64,000 bases of DNA. It comes from an uncultured Desulfobacterales bacterium (GTDB lineage Bacteria > Desulfobacterota > Desulfobacteria > Desulfobacterales > SpSt-501). Below, piece after piece: positions 28,090 through 37,129 of this stretch (within the stretch, counting starts at the first letter, position 1; every line of letters starts with the position of its first letter). The notes below the pieces were generated by a model. The model had not been told where the DNA came from and ran no database searches. It saw only the letters and a program-made list of their open reading frames with translations. A program made the translations under genes and the position numbers. The stretch lies in contig CALIUY010000003.1 of the NCBI GenBank assembly GCA_938048455.1, positions 181,077-245,076 of the forward strand, given 5' to 3'.

Positions 28090-30420
28090 ATGAATTCGAT
28101 GGCCCGCTGGTCCCACGCCTTCCAGATCGTCCTGGTCGGCACCTACCCTCCGCGGCAGTGCGGCATCGCCACCTTCACCCACGACCTCCGGCAGGCGCTC
28201 GGCCAGGAAATGCCGGAAGGGCGCTTCTGGGCGGTGGCGATGAACGACGGGGCCGACGGCTTGGCCTACCCGCCGGAGGTGCGCTTTGAGATCAACCCGC
28301 GGGTGCTCGCCGAGTACCGCCTGGCGGCCGACTACCTGAACATGATGCGGGTCGACGTGGTTTGCCTGCAGCACGAATACGGCATCTTCGGCGGCGAGCA
28401 CGGCCACTACCTCCTCGATCTCCTGAACGCGCTGCGCATGCCCCTGGTCACCACCCTCCACACGGTGCTCGAGCGGCCGGACCCCGGCCAGCTCACGGTG
28501 CTCAAGCGGATCGCCCGCATCTCCGACCGGCTCGTCGTCATGAGCCGCAAAAGCGCTCAGATCCTTGAAGGCGTCTACGACGTTCCCGGCCGCAAGATCG
28601 CTTTCATCCCCCACGGCATTCCTGACGTCCCCTTCGTCGACCCCAACTATTACAAGGACCAGTACGGGGTCGAGGGACGCAAAGTCATCCTCACCTTCGG
28701 GTTGCTCTCGCCGGGAAAAGGGATCGAGATCATGATCGAGGCGCTGCCGGCCGTGATCCGGCGCCACCCCGACGTGGTCTACCTGGTTCTCGGAGCGACC
28801 CATCCCCACGTGCGTCGCAGGCAGGGGGAATCCTATCGCCTCGGCCTGCAGCGCCGCGCGCGCGAGCTCGGCGTGGGCGACCACGTCATCTTCCACAACC
28901 GTTTCGTCGATCTGGAGGAGCTCTGCCAGGTGCTGGGCGCGGCCGACATCTATGTGACCCCCTACCTCAACCCCGAGCAGTCCACCTCGGGCACCCTCGC
29001 TTACGCCCTGGGATGCGGCAAGGCCGTCGTCTCGACCCCCTACCGCTATGCCGAGGAGATGCTGGCGGGCGGCCGCGGGCGGCTGGTGCCTTTCCGCGAC
29101 CCGGAGGCCCTCGCCGCGGCGATTCTCGACCTTCTCGACCACGAAAAGGACCGCCACGCCATGCGCAAGCTCGCTTACACTTCCTGCCGGAACATGGTCT
29201 GGCGCGAGGTCGCCCGCAGTTACCTCGAGCTCTTCGCGGAGGTGCGCGAGGAGCGCGAACGCATCCCGCGGGCCGTCTTCCGGGCCCGCACGGCGGAGGA
29301 GTTCCCGCGCGAGGCGCCCCAGCCGCGGCTCGACCATATCCTGCGCCTGACCGACGACGTGGGCATCCTGCAGCACGCCCGCTACGGCATTCCCGACCGG
29401 CGCCACGGCTACTGCACGGACGACAACGCCCGCGCCCTGATCGCCGTCCTCAAAGCCCGCGAGATGATCGCCGACGGCGCCCCCCTCGACGATCTCGCCG
29501 TGCGCTACCTGAGCTTTCTGCAGCATGCCTTCAACCCCGAAAACGGCCGCTTCCGCAACTTCATGGGCTACGACCGCCGCTGGGCGGAGGAGGGGGGATC
29601 CGAGGAAAGCCACGGCCGGGCCGTCTGGGGCCTGGGCGTGGCGATCGCGCTCGCCCCCGCGGCGGACTTCGCCGCCGCGGCGCGGAGCCTCTTCGAGGCC
29701 GCCCTGCCGGCGCTCGAGCGCTTCACCTCGCCGCGCGCCTGGGCCTACGCCCTCTCCGGGTTGGAGGGCTATCTCAAGCTCTTCCCCGGGGCCAGCGAGG
29801 TGCGACGCCTCCGGGACAGCCTCGCCCTGCGGCTCTTGGAGCTCTACCGTGCCGCCGCCGCGCCCGACTGGCCCTGGATCGAGCCGCTGCTCGCCTATGC
29901 GAACGGCCGCATCGCCCAGGCGCTCATCCTCGGCGGACGCCGTCTCCACCACCCGGAGATGCAGGCCGCCGGGCTGGAGGGTTTGCGTTGGCTCCTCGCC
30001 GTTCAGACCGATCCGCGGGGCCATCTCGTGCCGGTCGGCAACAAGGGCTGGTACCCGCGCGGCGGGGAACGCGCCCGTTTCGATCAGCAGCCGATCGAGG
30101 CGGCCGAGCTGATCGAGGCCGCGCTCGAGGCCTGGGAAGCGACCCGCGCCCCGGAATGGCTCGATGCGGCGCAGCGCTGCCTGGAGTGGTTCCTGGGCGG
30201 AAACGATCTCCGCACGCCCCTCTACGACCACCGCAGCGGCGGCTGCTACGACGGCTTGACCCCCACGGGCCCCAACCGCAACCAGGGCGCGGAGTCGACG
30301 CTCGTCTGCTTTCTGTCCCTGCTCAACCTGAACCAGCTCCGCGGCCGCGAGATCACCGGCGACACCGAGGAGCCGGAAACCTGCGGCGCGCAAGCGGGCA
30401 CGGAGGCCCGCCATGGCTAA
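28090..30420 (+). CDS. Two-domain glycosyltransferase (GT4-type plus C-terminal alpha/alpha barrel-like domain)
   Basis: A 776-residue cytoplasmic protein. Residues ~10-400 form a GT-B glycosyltransferase of the GT4 type: VGTYPPRQCGIATFTHDL, VDVVCLQHEYGIFGGEHG, FIPHGIPDVPF, LTFGLLSPGKGIEIM, and the donor-site segment PYLNPEQSTSGTLAYALGCGK. From about residue 415 a helical domain begins (DDVGILQHARYGIPDRRHGYCTDDNARAL). It has repeated aromatic/helix units such as YCTDDNARALIA and GRAVWGLG and resembles six-hairpin glycosidase-like domains. This domain could bind or trim the glycan. A very strong AAGGAGGAGG site precedes the start. The 3' end overlaps the next glycosyltransferase by 8 bases. 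Confidence 0.85.
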   Translation: MNSMARWSHAFQIVLVGTYPPRQCGIATFTHDLRQALGQEMPEGRFWAVAMNDGADGLAYPPEVRFEINPRVLAEYRLAADYLNMMRVDVVCLQHEYGIFGGEHGHYLLDLLNALRMPLVTTLHTVLERPDPGQLTVLKRIARISDRLVVMSRKSAQILEGVYDVPGRKIAFIPHGIPDVPFVDPNYYKDQYGVEGRKVILTFGLLSPGKGIEIMIEALPAVIRRHPDVVYLVLGATHPHVRRRQGESYRLGLQRRARELGVGDHVIFHNRFVDLEELCQVLGAADIYVTPYLNPEQSTSGTLAYALGCGKAVVSTPYRYAEEMLAGGRGRLVPFRDPEALAAAILDLLDHEKDRHAMRKLAYTSCRNMVWREVARSYLELFAEVREERERIPRAVFRARTAEEFPREAPQPRLDHILRLTDDVGILQHARYGIPDRRHGYCTDDNARALIAVLKAREMIADGAPLDDLAVRYLSFLQHAFNPENGRFRNFMGYDRRWAEEGGSEESHGRAVWGLGVAIALAPAADFAAAARSLFEAALPALERFTSPRAWAYALSGLEGYLKLFPGASEVRRLRDSLALRLLELYRAAAAPDWPWIEPLLAYANGRIAQALILGGRRLHHPEMQAAGLEGLRWLLAVQTDPRGHLVPVGNKGWYPRGGERARFDQQPIEAAELIEAALEAWEATRAPEWLDAAQRCLEWFLGGNDLRTPLYDHRSGGCYDGLTPTGPNRNQGAESTLVCFLSLLNLNQLRGREITGDTEEPETCGAQAGTEARHG

Positions 30421-31639
30421 CCGGCCGATCGTTCTCGTGAGCTCCTACCCGCCGCGGCTGTGCGGCATCGCCACCTTCTGCGAAGAGGCGCGCGAGTTCA
30501 TCCGGAAAGCGAATCCCGACCGCGAGGTGCTGGTGATCAGCCACACCGACGGCCGCGGCGAGGGCGTCTATCCCCTGATCGACCTCGCCCGCCGCGACTG
30601 GTGGACGGCGGTTGCCCGGAGGATCGAAAAGCTCGATCCCTATGTCGTGCACATCGAGCACGAGTACGGCCTCTACGAATACCGCGACCCTCGGGGCATC
30701 GGCGACGGCAACGAGGGCTTTCTCGATCTGCTCGAGGCGATCGGCGCCGTCCCCCTCGTGGTCGAGCCCCACACCGTGCACGGCCGCCTGAGCGACTTCG
30801 AGGCCGACTTCATCTTCCGCCTCTGCCAGCGCAGCCACGTGGTCCTCTTCAAGTGCCACTACCAGAAGTGGCGTCTCGAGTGGACCTTCCAGGGGCGCAA
30901 CTGGAGCGTGCCGCGCAACATCATGGTCGTCCCCCACGGCGCACGGCCCGACAAGCGCTGGGGCATCCACGAGATCCCCCGCATCCGCCGCGAACTCGGC
31001 CTCGACCGCGCCGGGCTCGCCGATCACGTCGTCGGCATGATCGGCTGGATCCAGAGCAACAAGCGCTGGGACATCCTGCTCTCGATGTGGGAGGAGCTCC
31101 ACGAGGAGATCCTCCGGCGCACGGGGCAAGCCTGGGATCTCCTCGCCGCCGGGGCGATGCGCGACCCGCACCACCGGCGCGACTTCGAGGAATGGAAGTC
31201 CGAGGTGCTCACGCTCGAGCGCAAAGGAATCGCCCATTACCGCGAGTTCATCCCGCGCGGCGACGACTACTACAAGATGATGGCCGTCTGCGACTTCATC
31301 GTGCTGCCGACGATCGACGAGACCCAGTCGGGGACGCTCGCCCGCGTGATCGCCCTGAACAAGCCCTACGTCACGACCGCCCCCATGGAGGGATTGACCG
31401 CGCAGACCCTCGAAAGCGAAGGCGGCCTGCTCTTCACGACCAAGGCCATGCTGCGCCAGAAAGTGCTCAAGCTCGCCTGTGACGAGCGGCTGCGCCTGGA
31501 ACTCGGCGAAAACCTCCGCCGCTACCTCGACGAGGTGGTCTCCTGGGAGCGGATCGCGCGGCAGTACAACGAAGCCTACCGGCTCGCACGCCGGGCCGCC
31601 CGCACCGGGGAGCCGGTCGCGCTGGAGCCGGAATTCTGA
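30413..31639 (+). CDS. Glycosyltransferase (GT-B fold, GT4-like)
   Basis: A 408-residue GT-B enzyme related to the N-terminal half of the preceding protein (SSYPPRLCGIATFCEEARE; YVVHIEHEYGLYEY; MVVPHGARPDKRWG; LPTIDETQSGTLARVIALNKPYVTT). The shared signatures suggest the two enzymes arose by duplication. It should add sugars to the same glycan; donor and acceptor are not readable. It overlaps the previous gene and is followed 17 bases later by a GH130 gene, so all are one transcript. Confidence 0.85.
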   Translation: MANRPIVLVSSYPPRLCGIATFCEEAREFIRKANPDREVLVISHTDGRGEGVYPLIDLARRDWWTAVARRIEKLDPYVVHIEHEYGLYEYRDPRGIGDGNEGFLDLLEAIGAVPLVVEPHTVHGRLSDFEADFIFRLCQRSHVVLFKCHYQKWRLEWTFQGRNWSVPRNIMVVPHGARPDKRWGIHEIPRIRRELGLDRAGLADHVVGMIGWIQSNKRWDILLSMWEELHEEILRRTGQAWDLLAAGAMRDPHHRRDFEEWKSEVLTLERKGIAHYREFIPRGDDYYKMMAVCDFIVLPTIDETQSGTLARVIALNKPYVTTAPMEGLTAQTLESEGGLLFTTKAMLRQKVLKLACDERLRLELGENLRRYLDEVVSWERIARQYNEAYRLARRAARTGEPVALEPEF

Positions 31640-31656
31640 CCCGGCAGGAGGAAATC

Positions 31657-32631
31657 TTGGGCACCATGAGCGACGCCCGTTTTCGCGAACTCTTCCGGCG
31701 GCACCCCGCCAACCCCATCCTTCAGACCCGGGATCTCCCCTATTTGGCGAACTCGGTTTTCAACGCCGGCGCGACGCGCTGTGGAAAGGAGACGCTGCTC
31801 TTGCTGCGCGTCGAGGACCGCCGCGGCATGTCGCACCTCACCGTCGCCCGCAGCGCAAACGGCATCGACGGCTGGGTCATCGACCCGCAGCCGACCCTGC
31901 TTCCCGACCCCGAGCACCATCCCGAAGAACTCTGGGGGATCGAGGACCCTCGGCTGACCCGCATCGAGGAGCTCGACCTCTGGGCGGTCCTCTACACCGC
32001 CTACTCGCGCGGCGGCCCGCTCGTATCGCTCGCCACCACGCGGGATTTCCGCACCTTCGAGCGCAAGGGGGTCGTCATGCCCCCCGAGGACAAGGATGCG
32101 GCCCTCTTCCCGGTGCGCTTCCGCGGCCGCTGGGCCATGCTGCACCGGCCGGTCACCGCCTTCGCCGGCGTCGGCGCTCACATCTGGATCTCCTTCAGCC
32201 CGGACATGAAACACTGGGGCGACCATCAGATCCTCATCCCCGCGCGGCAGGGCGGCTGGTGGGACGCCAACAAAATCGGCCTTTCCCCCCCGCCCCTTCC
32301 GACCGCACGCGGCTGGCTGATCCTCTACCACGGCGTCCGGCAGACCGCGGGCGGCTGCATCTACCGGCTGGGGCTCGCGCTGCTCGACCGGGAGGACCCC
32401 ACGCGCGTCCAGGCCCGCGCCGACGAGTGGGTCTTCGCCCCCGAGGAGCCTTACGAGATCACGGGCGACGTGGACAAGGTCGTCTTTCCCTGCGGCTGGG
32501 TGGCCGAAGGCGACGAGGTGCGGCTCTACTACGGCGGGGCCGACAAGTGCATCGCGCTGGCGACCGCCAGCGTCACCGAGCTCCTCGACTGGGTCGAGGC
32601 GCACAAGCACTGGGACCGCCGGGTCTGCTGA
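31657..32631 (+). CDS. GH130 family beta-mannoside phosphorylase/glycosidase-like protein (first copy)
   Basis: Five-bladed beta-propeller enzyme of glycoside hydrolase family 130, 324 residues, whose known members phosphorolyse beta-mannosides. LRVEDRRGMSHLTVARS, LWGIEDPRLTRIEE (catalytic Asp in EDPR), the KDAALFPVRF phosphate-site segment, GWWDANKIGLSPPP and WLILYHGVRQT are family landmarks. The best ribosome site (AGGAGGA, 31646-31652) fits a TTG start at 31657; ATG 31666 is farther away than usual. It lacks a signal peptide and so acts in the cytoplasm. It lies between two glycosyltransferase genes. Confidence 0.85.
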   Translation: MGTMSDARFRELFRRHPANPILQTRDLPYLANSVFNAGATRCGKETLLLLRVEDRRGMSHLTVARSANGIDGWVIDPQPTLLPDPEHHPEELWGIEDPRLTRIEELDLWAVLYTAYSRGGPLVSLATTRDFRTFERKGVVMPPEDKDAALFPVRFRGRWAMLHRPVTAFAGVGAHIWISFSPDMKHWGDHQILIPARQGGWWDANKIGLSPPPLPTARGWLILYHGVRQTAGGCIYRLGLALLDREDPTRVQARADEWVFAPEEPYEITGDVDKVVFPCGWVAEGDEVRLYYGGADKCIALATASVTELLDWVEAHKHWDRRVC

Positions 32632-32642
32632 GGGAGGCCGCC

Positions 32643-33704
32643 ATGCGCGTGGCGATGCTCTCGCCGATCGCCTGGCGCACCCCGCCGCGCCATTACGGCC
32701 CCTGGGAGACGGTGGTGTCGCTGCTGACCGAGGGGCTCGTCGCCCGCGGGGTCGAGGTGACGCTCTTTGCCACCGCGGATTCGATCACCCGCGCCCGGCT
32801 CGCCGCGGTCTGCCCGCGGGGCTACGAGGAAGACCCCGACCTCATCCCCAAGGTCTGGGAGTGCCTGCACATCGCCTCGCTCTTCGAGCGCGGCGATGAG
32901 TTCGACCTCATCCACAACCATTTCGACTTCCTCCCCCTCACCTACACGGCGATGACGCGCACCCCGGTTCTGACCACGATCCACGGCTTTTCCTCGCCCG
33001 GGATCCTCCCCGTGTATCGGGCCTACAACGGCCGGACTTTCTACGTGGCGATCAGCGCGGCCGACCGCCGCCCGGAACTCGACTACCTCGGGGTCATCCA
33101 TCACGGGATCGACCTCGGCGGCTTCACCTTCCGGGAAGCCCCGGGCGGATACCTCCTCTTCTTCGGCCGCATCCACCCCGACAAGGGAACCCGCGAAGGC
33201 ATCGAGGTCGCCCGGAGAACGGGTCTGCCGCTCCTGATCGCGGGCATCGTTCAGGATGCGGCCTACTTCGAGTCGGCCGTGCGCCCGCATTTGGATGGCG
33301 GACGGATCCGCTATGTGGGAAGCGTCGGGCCCGAACGGCGCGACGAGCTCCTCGGGCGGGCGCGCGCGCTGCTGCACCCCATCGCCTTCGAGGAGCCCTT
33401 CGGGCTTTCCGTGGTCGAGGCCATGGCCTGCGGGACCCCGGTCATCGCCTTCCGACGCGGCAGCATGCCCGAGATCGTCGCCGACGGCCGCACCGGGTTC
33501 CTCGTGGAAAATCTCGAGGAGATGATCGCCGCCGTCGGGGCCGTCGATCGGATCGACCGCAGCGCCTGCCGACGGCACGTGGAGGCGCATTTCACGGCCG
33601 GCCGCATGGTCGAGGACTACCTGCGCGTCTACGAGGAGATCCTCCGCCGCCGCGGCCGCAAGACCGTCCGGCATTCCCCCCAAGCCCCGGGAGGTGTGGG
33701 ATGA
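32643..33704 (+). CDS. Glycosyltransferase family 4
   Basis: A 353-residue GT4 enzyme. The N-terminal MLSPIAWRTPPRHYGPWETVVSLLTEGL is typical of the group active on UDP- or GDP-activated sugars. VAISAADRRPELDYLGVIHHGID and LLFFGRIHPDKGTREGIEVA follow, and the donor motif EEPFGLSVVEAMACGTPVIAFRRGSMPEIV contains the conserved E-x7-E. It lies between the two GH130 genes in the operon. Its stop overlaps the start of the second GH130 gene (ATGA). Confidence 0.9.
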   Translation: MRVAMLSPIAWRTPPRHYGPWETVVSLLTEGLVARGVEVTLFATADSITRARLAAVCPRGYEEDPDLIPKVWECLHIASLFERGDEFDLIHNHFDFLPLTYTAMTRTPVLTTIHGFSSPGILPVYRAYNGRTFYVAISAADRRPELDYLGVIHHGIDLGGFTFREAPGGYLLFFGRIHPDKGTREGIEVARRTGLPLLIAGIVQDAAYFESAVRPHLDGGRIRYVGSVGPERRDELLGRARALLHPIAFEEPFGLSVVEAMACGTPVIAFRRGSMPEIVADGRTGFLVENLEEMIAAVGAVDRIDRSACRRHVEAHFTAGRMVEDYLRVYEEILRRRGRKTVRHSPQAPGGVG

Positions 33705-34645
33705 ACGCCTCGGCCGCGCCGCTCGTGCGGCGCCACCCGAAAAACCCCATTCTCACCCGCGAGGACGTCCCCTACCCCGTCGTCACCGTGCACAACGCGG
33801 GCGCGGTGCGTTTTCACGACCGGTACCTTCTGGTTTTCCGCTCCCATCTCCGCAACGGCCGCTCCATTCTCGGGATCGCCGAAGGCGAAGACGGCTTCTC
33901 GTTCCGCGTGCGGCCGGAGCCCTTCCTCACCCCGGCCGCGGAGGGGCCCTTCGCCCCCTACGAGGAGTTCGGCGTGGAAGACCCGCGCATCTGCGCGCTC
34001 GAGGGGGCCTTCTGGATCACCTACAGCGCCTACTCGCGCCACGGGGTGCGCATCGGGCTCGCCCGCACCGAAGATTTCGTGCGCGTCGAGCGCATCGCCC
34101 TCATCACCCCGGCCGACCACCGCAACGTGGTCCTCTTCCCCGAGCGCTTCGGCGGCCGCTACGCGCGTCTCGACCGCCCCCACTCGCACATCGCCCCCTG
34201 GTCGATCTGGATCTCCTGGTCCCCGGACCTCGTCCACTGGGGCGACTCGCAGATCCTCATCCGCCCGGCTCCCTACCATTGGGACGAGATGAAGGTCGGC
34301 CCCGGGGCGACCCCCGTGCGCACCCCGCGCGGCTGGCTGAACCTGTTCCACGGCGTCTTCCAGACCATGGACGGCGCGATCTACCGCCTGGGCGCGGCCC
34401 TCCATGCCCTCGAGGACCCCCGACGCCTCCTGGGCGTGGCCGACGAGTGGATCCTCCAGCCCGAGGACCCCTGGGAAGTCGCGGGCTACGTTCACAACGT
34501 CGTCTTCACCTGCGGGGCGATCCCCGAGGAGGACGGCACGATCAAGATCTACTGGGGCGGGGCGGACACGGTGCTCTGCGCCGGCGTGGCCCGGATCGAC
34601 GAGCTGGTGGATCTGTGCCTCGAGCGGCCGCGACCGCCGCTGTGA
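33701..34645 (+). CDS. GH130 family protein (second copy)
   Basis: A 314-residue GH130 beta-propeller, a divergent paralogue of the copy two genes upstream (RRHPKNPIL, FGVEDPRICAL, NVVLFPERFGGRYARLDRP, WLNLFHGVFQT, DEWILQPEDPWEVAGYVHNVVF). The catalytic EDPR and LFPE segments are kept. The NVVLFPERF and DEMKVGPGATP loops differ from the first copy (DAALFPVRF, DANKIGLSPPP), so the two may act on different linkages or on different ends of the same glycan. It is the last gene of the operon. In the 257-base gap that follows I see no convincing gene or terminator. Confidence 0.85.
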   Translation: MNASAAPLVRRHPKNPILTREDVPYPVVTVHNAGAVRFHDRYLLVFRSHLRNGRSILGIAEGEDGFSFRVRPEPFLTPAAEGPFAPYEEFGVEDPRICALEGAFWITYSAYSRHGVRIGLARTEDFVRVERIALITPADHRNVVLFPERFGGRYARLDRPHSHIAPWSIWISWSPDLVHWGDSQILIRPAPYHWDEMKVGPGATPVRTPRGWLNLFHGVFQTMDGAIYRLGAALHALEDPRRLLGVADEWILQPEDPWEVAGYVHNVVFTCGAIPEEDGTIKIYWGGADTVLCAGVARIDELVDLCLERPRPPL

Positions 34646-34902
34646 GGCGGTTTCCGCTGCCTGGCCGTTTCGGATAGTCTGCAGGGCCCTCCGGGGGGTT
34701 CGGGAAGATGCCATGCGCCCGACCGCCCCATCCCCGCCGGTCTCCTCGGTTTTTGCGCCGCGGGTTGCCTTCCTCCCCCCGCAGCCTTCGAAACCGAAAT
34801 CCCGGCCTGGCGCGCGGCCCCCCTCTTCGCCGCGGGCCTCTTCCTGCTCGAGGCGCTCGTTTTCTCCGGAGAAGGAAACGAAGGGCGGCCGCGGGTCGGA
34901 TC

Positions 34903-35334
34903 TCAGCGCCGAGGGCCTTCCCCTCGGGGATTTTCGGACGCCGCCGACAGCAGGCAGCTCACGAAAAGGAGGGTTCCGTTTTTTTCGTCTTGGCCGCATT
35001 CCGCGATTGCCTCGCCGACGCGGACGCAGGTCTCGTCGTAGAGGGCGCTTGTCGTGCCCCCGACGTAGAGGGCGGAGACGGCGAACCGGCAGGTCGCCCC
35101 GGAGGAAAGGCCGGTGACGAGAAAGGCGGGGTGCGCGGGATCCTCCAGGGCGGAGAGGGGCAGCTGCGCGATTTTTTCCCAGGGCGCATCCCCCGTGCGG
35201 CGGAAGACGGCGTAGCCGACAAGACCGGGATCCGGGTCGGCCCGCCAGGAGAAGAGGAAATCGAGCGCCGCGGCCGCCTGCGGGAGCAGCCCGACGTAGA
35301 CCGAGACGGCAAGGGCGGGGCGAAGGCCGCTCAT
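34903..35334 (-). CDS. Small exported fibronectin type III-like protein
   Basis: A 143-residue protein with a probable signal peptide (ALAVSVYVGLLPQAAAA) and a single FnIII-like sandwich. The segments FSWRADPDPGLVGYAVFRR and TCRFAVSALYVGGTTSAL give the typical pattern of W, GY.V.R and A.Y. The C-terminal ~25 residues are basic and unstructured. It starts inside the stop of the DUF6178-like gene (ATGA), so the two are translated together. Function is unknown; such domains mediate binding in surface proteins. Confidence 0.6.
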   Translation of the reverse strand: MSGLRPALAVSVYVGLLPQAAAALDFLFSWRADPDPGLVGYAVFRRTGDAPWEKIAQLPLSALEDPAHPAFLVTGLSSGATCRFAVSALYVGGTTSALYDETCVRVGEAIAECGQDEKNGTLLFVSCLLSAASENPRGEGPRR

Positions 35335-37109
35335 CCGCCCCTCAGGAGAAACAGGAGCACAAAGCGGGGATCGAGGTTCTCGGGGGCGACCCGGCCGTAT
35401 TCCGCCTCGAGCTCAAGGAAGAGCTCCTCCAAAATCGGCCCCCAGGAGTCGCGGATATCCTCTTCGCCGATCCCCGTTTCCGCGGCCAGAAAGGAGACGA
35501 AGTCGGAGCGCCTCGCTTCGGGGATGCGCCGGGGGGACTCCGGGGCGGCGTTGGGCCCCGGCGCGAAGAGCGCGGCGAAAAAGGGCCGGAAGGCCGAAAC
35601 CGGAAGCGGCGCAAGCGGCTCTCGGGGCAGACCGAGCCGCCTTGCGGCCCAGGCGGTGAGCAGCAGATTCTTCCAGGTGAGAAAGCGGTAGCCCCCCGCG
35701 GGGCCGAGCTGCGGGGCAAGCCGGCCGAGCAACCGGTCGACCTCACGGATGCGCTCCAGGACGGCCGCCGTTTCGGCGATGTCGCCGCGCGAGGAAAACT
35801 CGCGGTACAGAAGTCCCCTGCGGTAGTTGTCATAGAAGAGGGGTTTTTTGAGCAGGATCCCTCCCAAAACGCCCATCCAGCGCTCGCCCCAGAAACTCAA
35901 CTTCAGCCCCTCGCGGGCGAACCAACTCGCGGCGAGCCATTTCTCGGTCTGCCACTTGAGTTGCAACGCCTCGCCGAAGCCGAAGCGGAAGAGGTCGACC
36001 AGCGGGTGGCGCAACAGCAGGGCGGCGGTGCGTGCGGGATCCGCTCCGCCCTCCGCCGCGCCGGCGAGCGTCTCCAGGGCGATTCCCAGATACCCGCAAG
36101 CCTTGGCGACCACCTCGCGCAACTCCTCGCGGCTTCGGACCGTGCGGCGGTCGGCGGCGATGATGCGGTTGCAGAGGTTGGCGAACTCCCACTGCAGAAA
36201 CAGCAGCCGCTCGCCGGGCTCGATCCGCGCGAGCGCCTGCCGCAAGGGTGTCGCCTCGGGCAACTCGCGCAAGGGCAAGGCCGGAACCGGAAGCAGGCCT
36301 TCGGCCTCTTCCGCGGGGGGCCGCGGGTAGTGTTTCGGCCGACTCCGCGCAAGCCGCCCGGCCGTGAGCGGCTGGTAGATCCCGATCGCCTCGTCGAAAG
36401 GGACGAAGCCCTTTTCGGCCAGCCGCACGTTCCGCCAGCGGTATTCCTCCTCCTCGGTCTCGGCCGGGATCACGTGGGCCGCCTCGAGGAGTACGCTCTG
36501 GAAGACGAGGTGGTCTTCGGCGGCGATTCTCTCGAGGAGCCGGGGAAGAAAGCGGCGGCGGCGGTCCTCGTCGATGTCCGATCCGCCGGGCAACCGCGGC
36601 AGGTCGAGGATGCGCCAATAGTAGACCTGATCGAAGGTGAAGAAGCCTTCGCCGAATTCCGAAGGGTCCTGGTCGTGCTCGCGGATGCGGACTTCGAGGT
36701 TGTGGAAGAGGTAGAGCTCGCCGAAGGTGAGCCGTTCCTGCAGCAACCAGCGCACGAAGCGCTGGGGGTCGGCCGCGAGCAGCAGGTCCATCCAGCGCGT
36801 GGTCCGGTGCACCTCGAGCCGGTCCCCGGCCCAGACCTCGACGTCGAGCAGGTGGTCCCACTGGCGGTTCGAGGCGAGCCTGAGCAGCGGCAGTGCATCC
36901 TCGGGGCCGATGTCCTGGACGAGGAGATAGAAATCGGTCTCGGGGATCGTGTGCACGAGGGCGGCCGGCTGCGGCGCGGCGAGGATGCGCTCGAGCGCCT
37001 GCTCCGCGGGAAGCGCGAGAATCTCGGCCCGCAGGCGCGCCAATTCCCGCAGCCGCTCGCCGGCGGCGGCCGCGGGCTCGGGAGGCGGCGAAGGGGGACG
37101 GTCAGCCAT
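35331..37109 (-). CDS. DUF6178-like protein of unknown function
   Basis: A 592-residue, mostly helical cytoplasmic protein without signal peptide or membrane segments. Recognisable stretches are IPETDFYLLVQDIGPEDALPLL, WDHLLDVEVWAGDRLEV, FTFDQVYYWRILD and LLFLQWEFANLCNRI. From memory these fit the DUF6178 family found mainly in Desulfobacterota; I cannot confirm it without a search. I start it at ATG 37109; the ORF-track start is a TTG five codons upstream, and neither has a strong ribosome site. It is the third gene of rdgB-ampG-DUF6178-FnIII. No function can be inferred beyond linkage to murein recycling and nucleotide pool cleaning. Confidence 0.6.
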   Translation of the reverse strand: MADRPPSPPPEPAAAAGERLRELARLRAEILALPAEQALERILAAPQPAALVHTIPETDFYLLVQDIGPEDALPLLRLASNRQWDHLLDVEVWAGDRLEVHRTTRWMDLLLAADPQRFVRWLLQERLTFGELYLFHNLEVRIREHDQDPSEFGEGFFTFDQVYYWRILDLPRLPGGSDIDEDRRRRFLPRLLERIAAEDHLVFQSVLLEAAHVIPAETEEEEYRWRNVRLAEKGFVPFDEAIGIYQPLTAGRLARSRPKHYPRPPAEEAEGLLPVPALPLRELPEATPLRQALARIEPGERLLFLQWEFANLCNRIIAADRRTVRSREELREVVAKACGYLGIALETLAGAAEGGADPARTAALLLRHPLVDLFRFGFGEALQLKWQTEKWLAASWFAREGLKLSFWGERWMGVLGGILLKKPLFYDNYRRGLLYREFSSRGDIAETAAVLERIREVDRLLGRLAPQLGPAGGYRFLTWKNLLLTAWAARRLGLPREPLAPLPVSAFRPFFAALFAPGPNAAPESPRRIPEARRSDFVSFLAAETGIGEEDIRDSWGPILEELFLELEAEYGRVAPENLDPRFVLLFLLRGG

Positions 37110-37129
37110 GGCGATCCGGTCCAAATCTA

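Noticed and set aside
34646-34902. Possible small membrane protein or gene remnant in the gap after the second GH130 gene
   Set aside because: One frame reads AAPLFAAGLFLLEALVFS, a short hydrophobic run, but it has no start codon, ribosome site or recognisable family. It is probably chance in GC-rich DNA.
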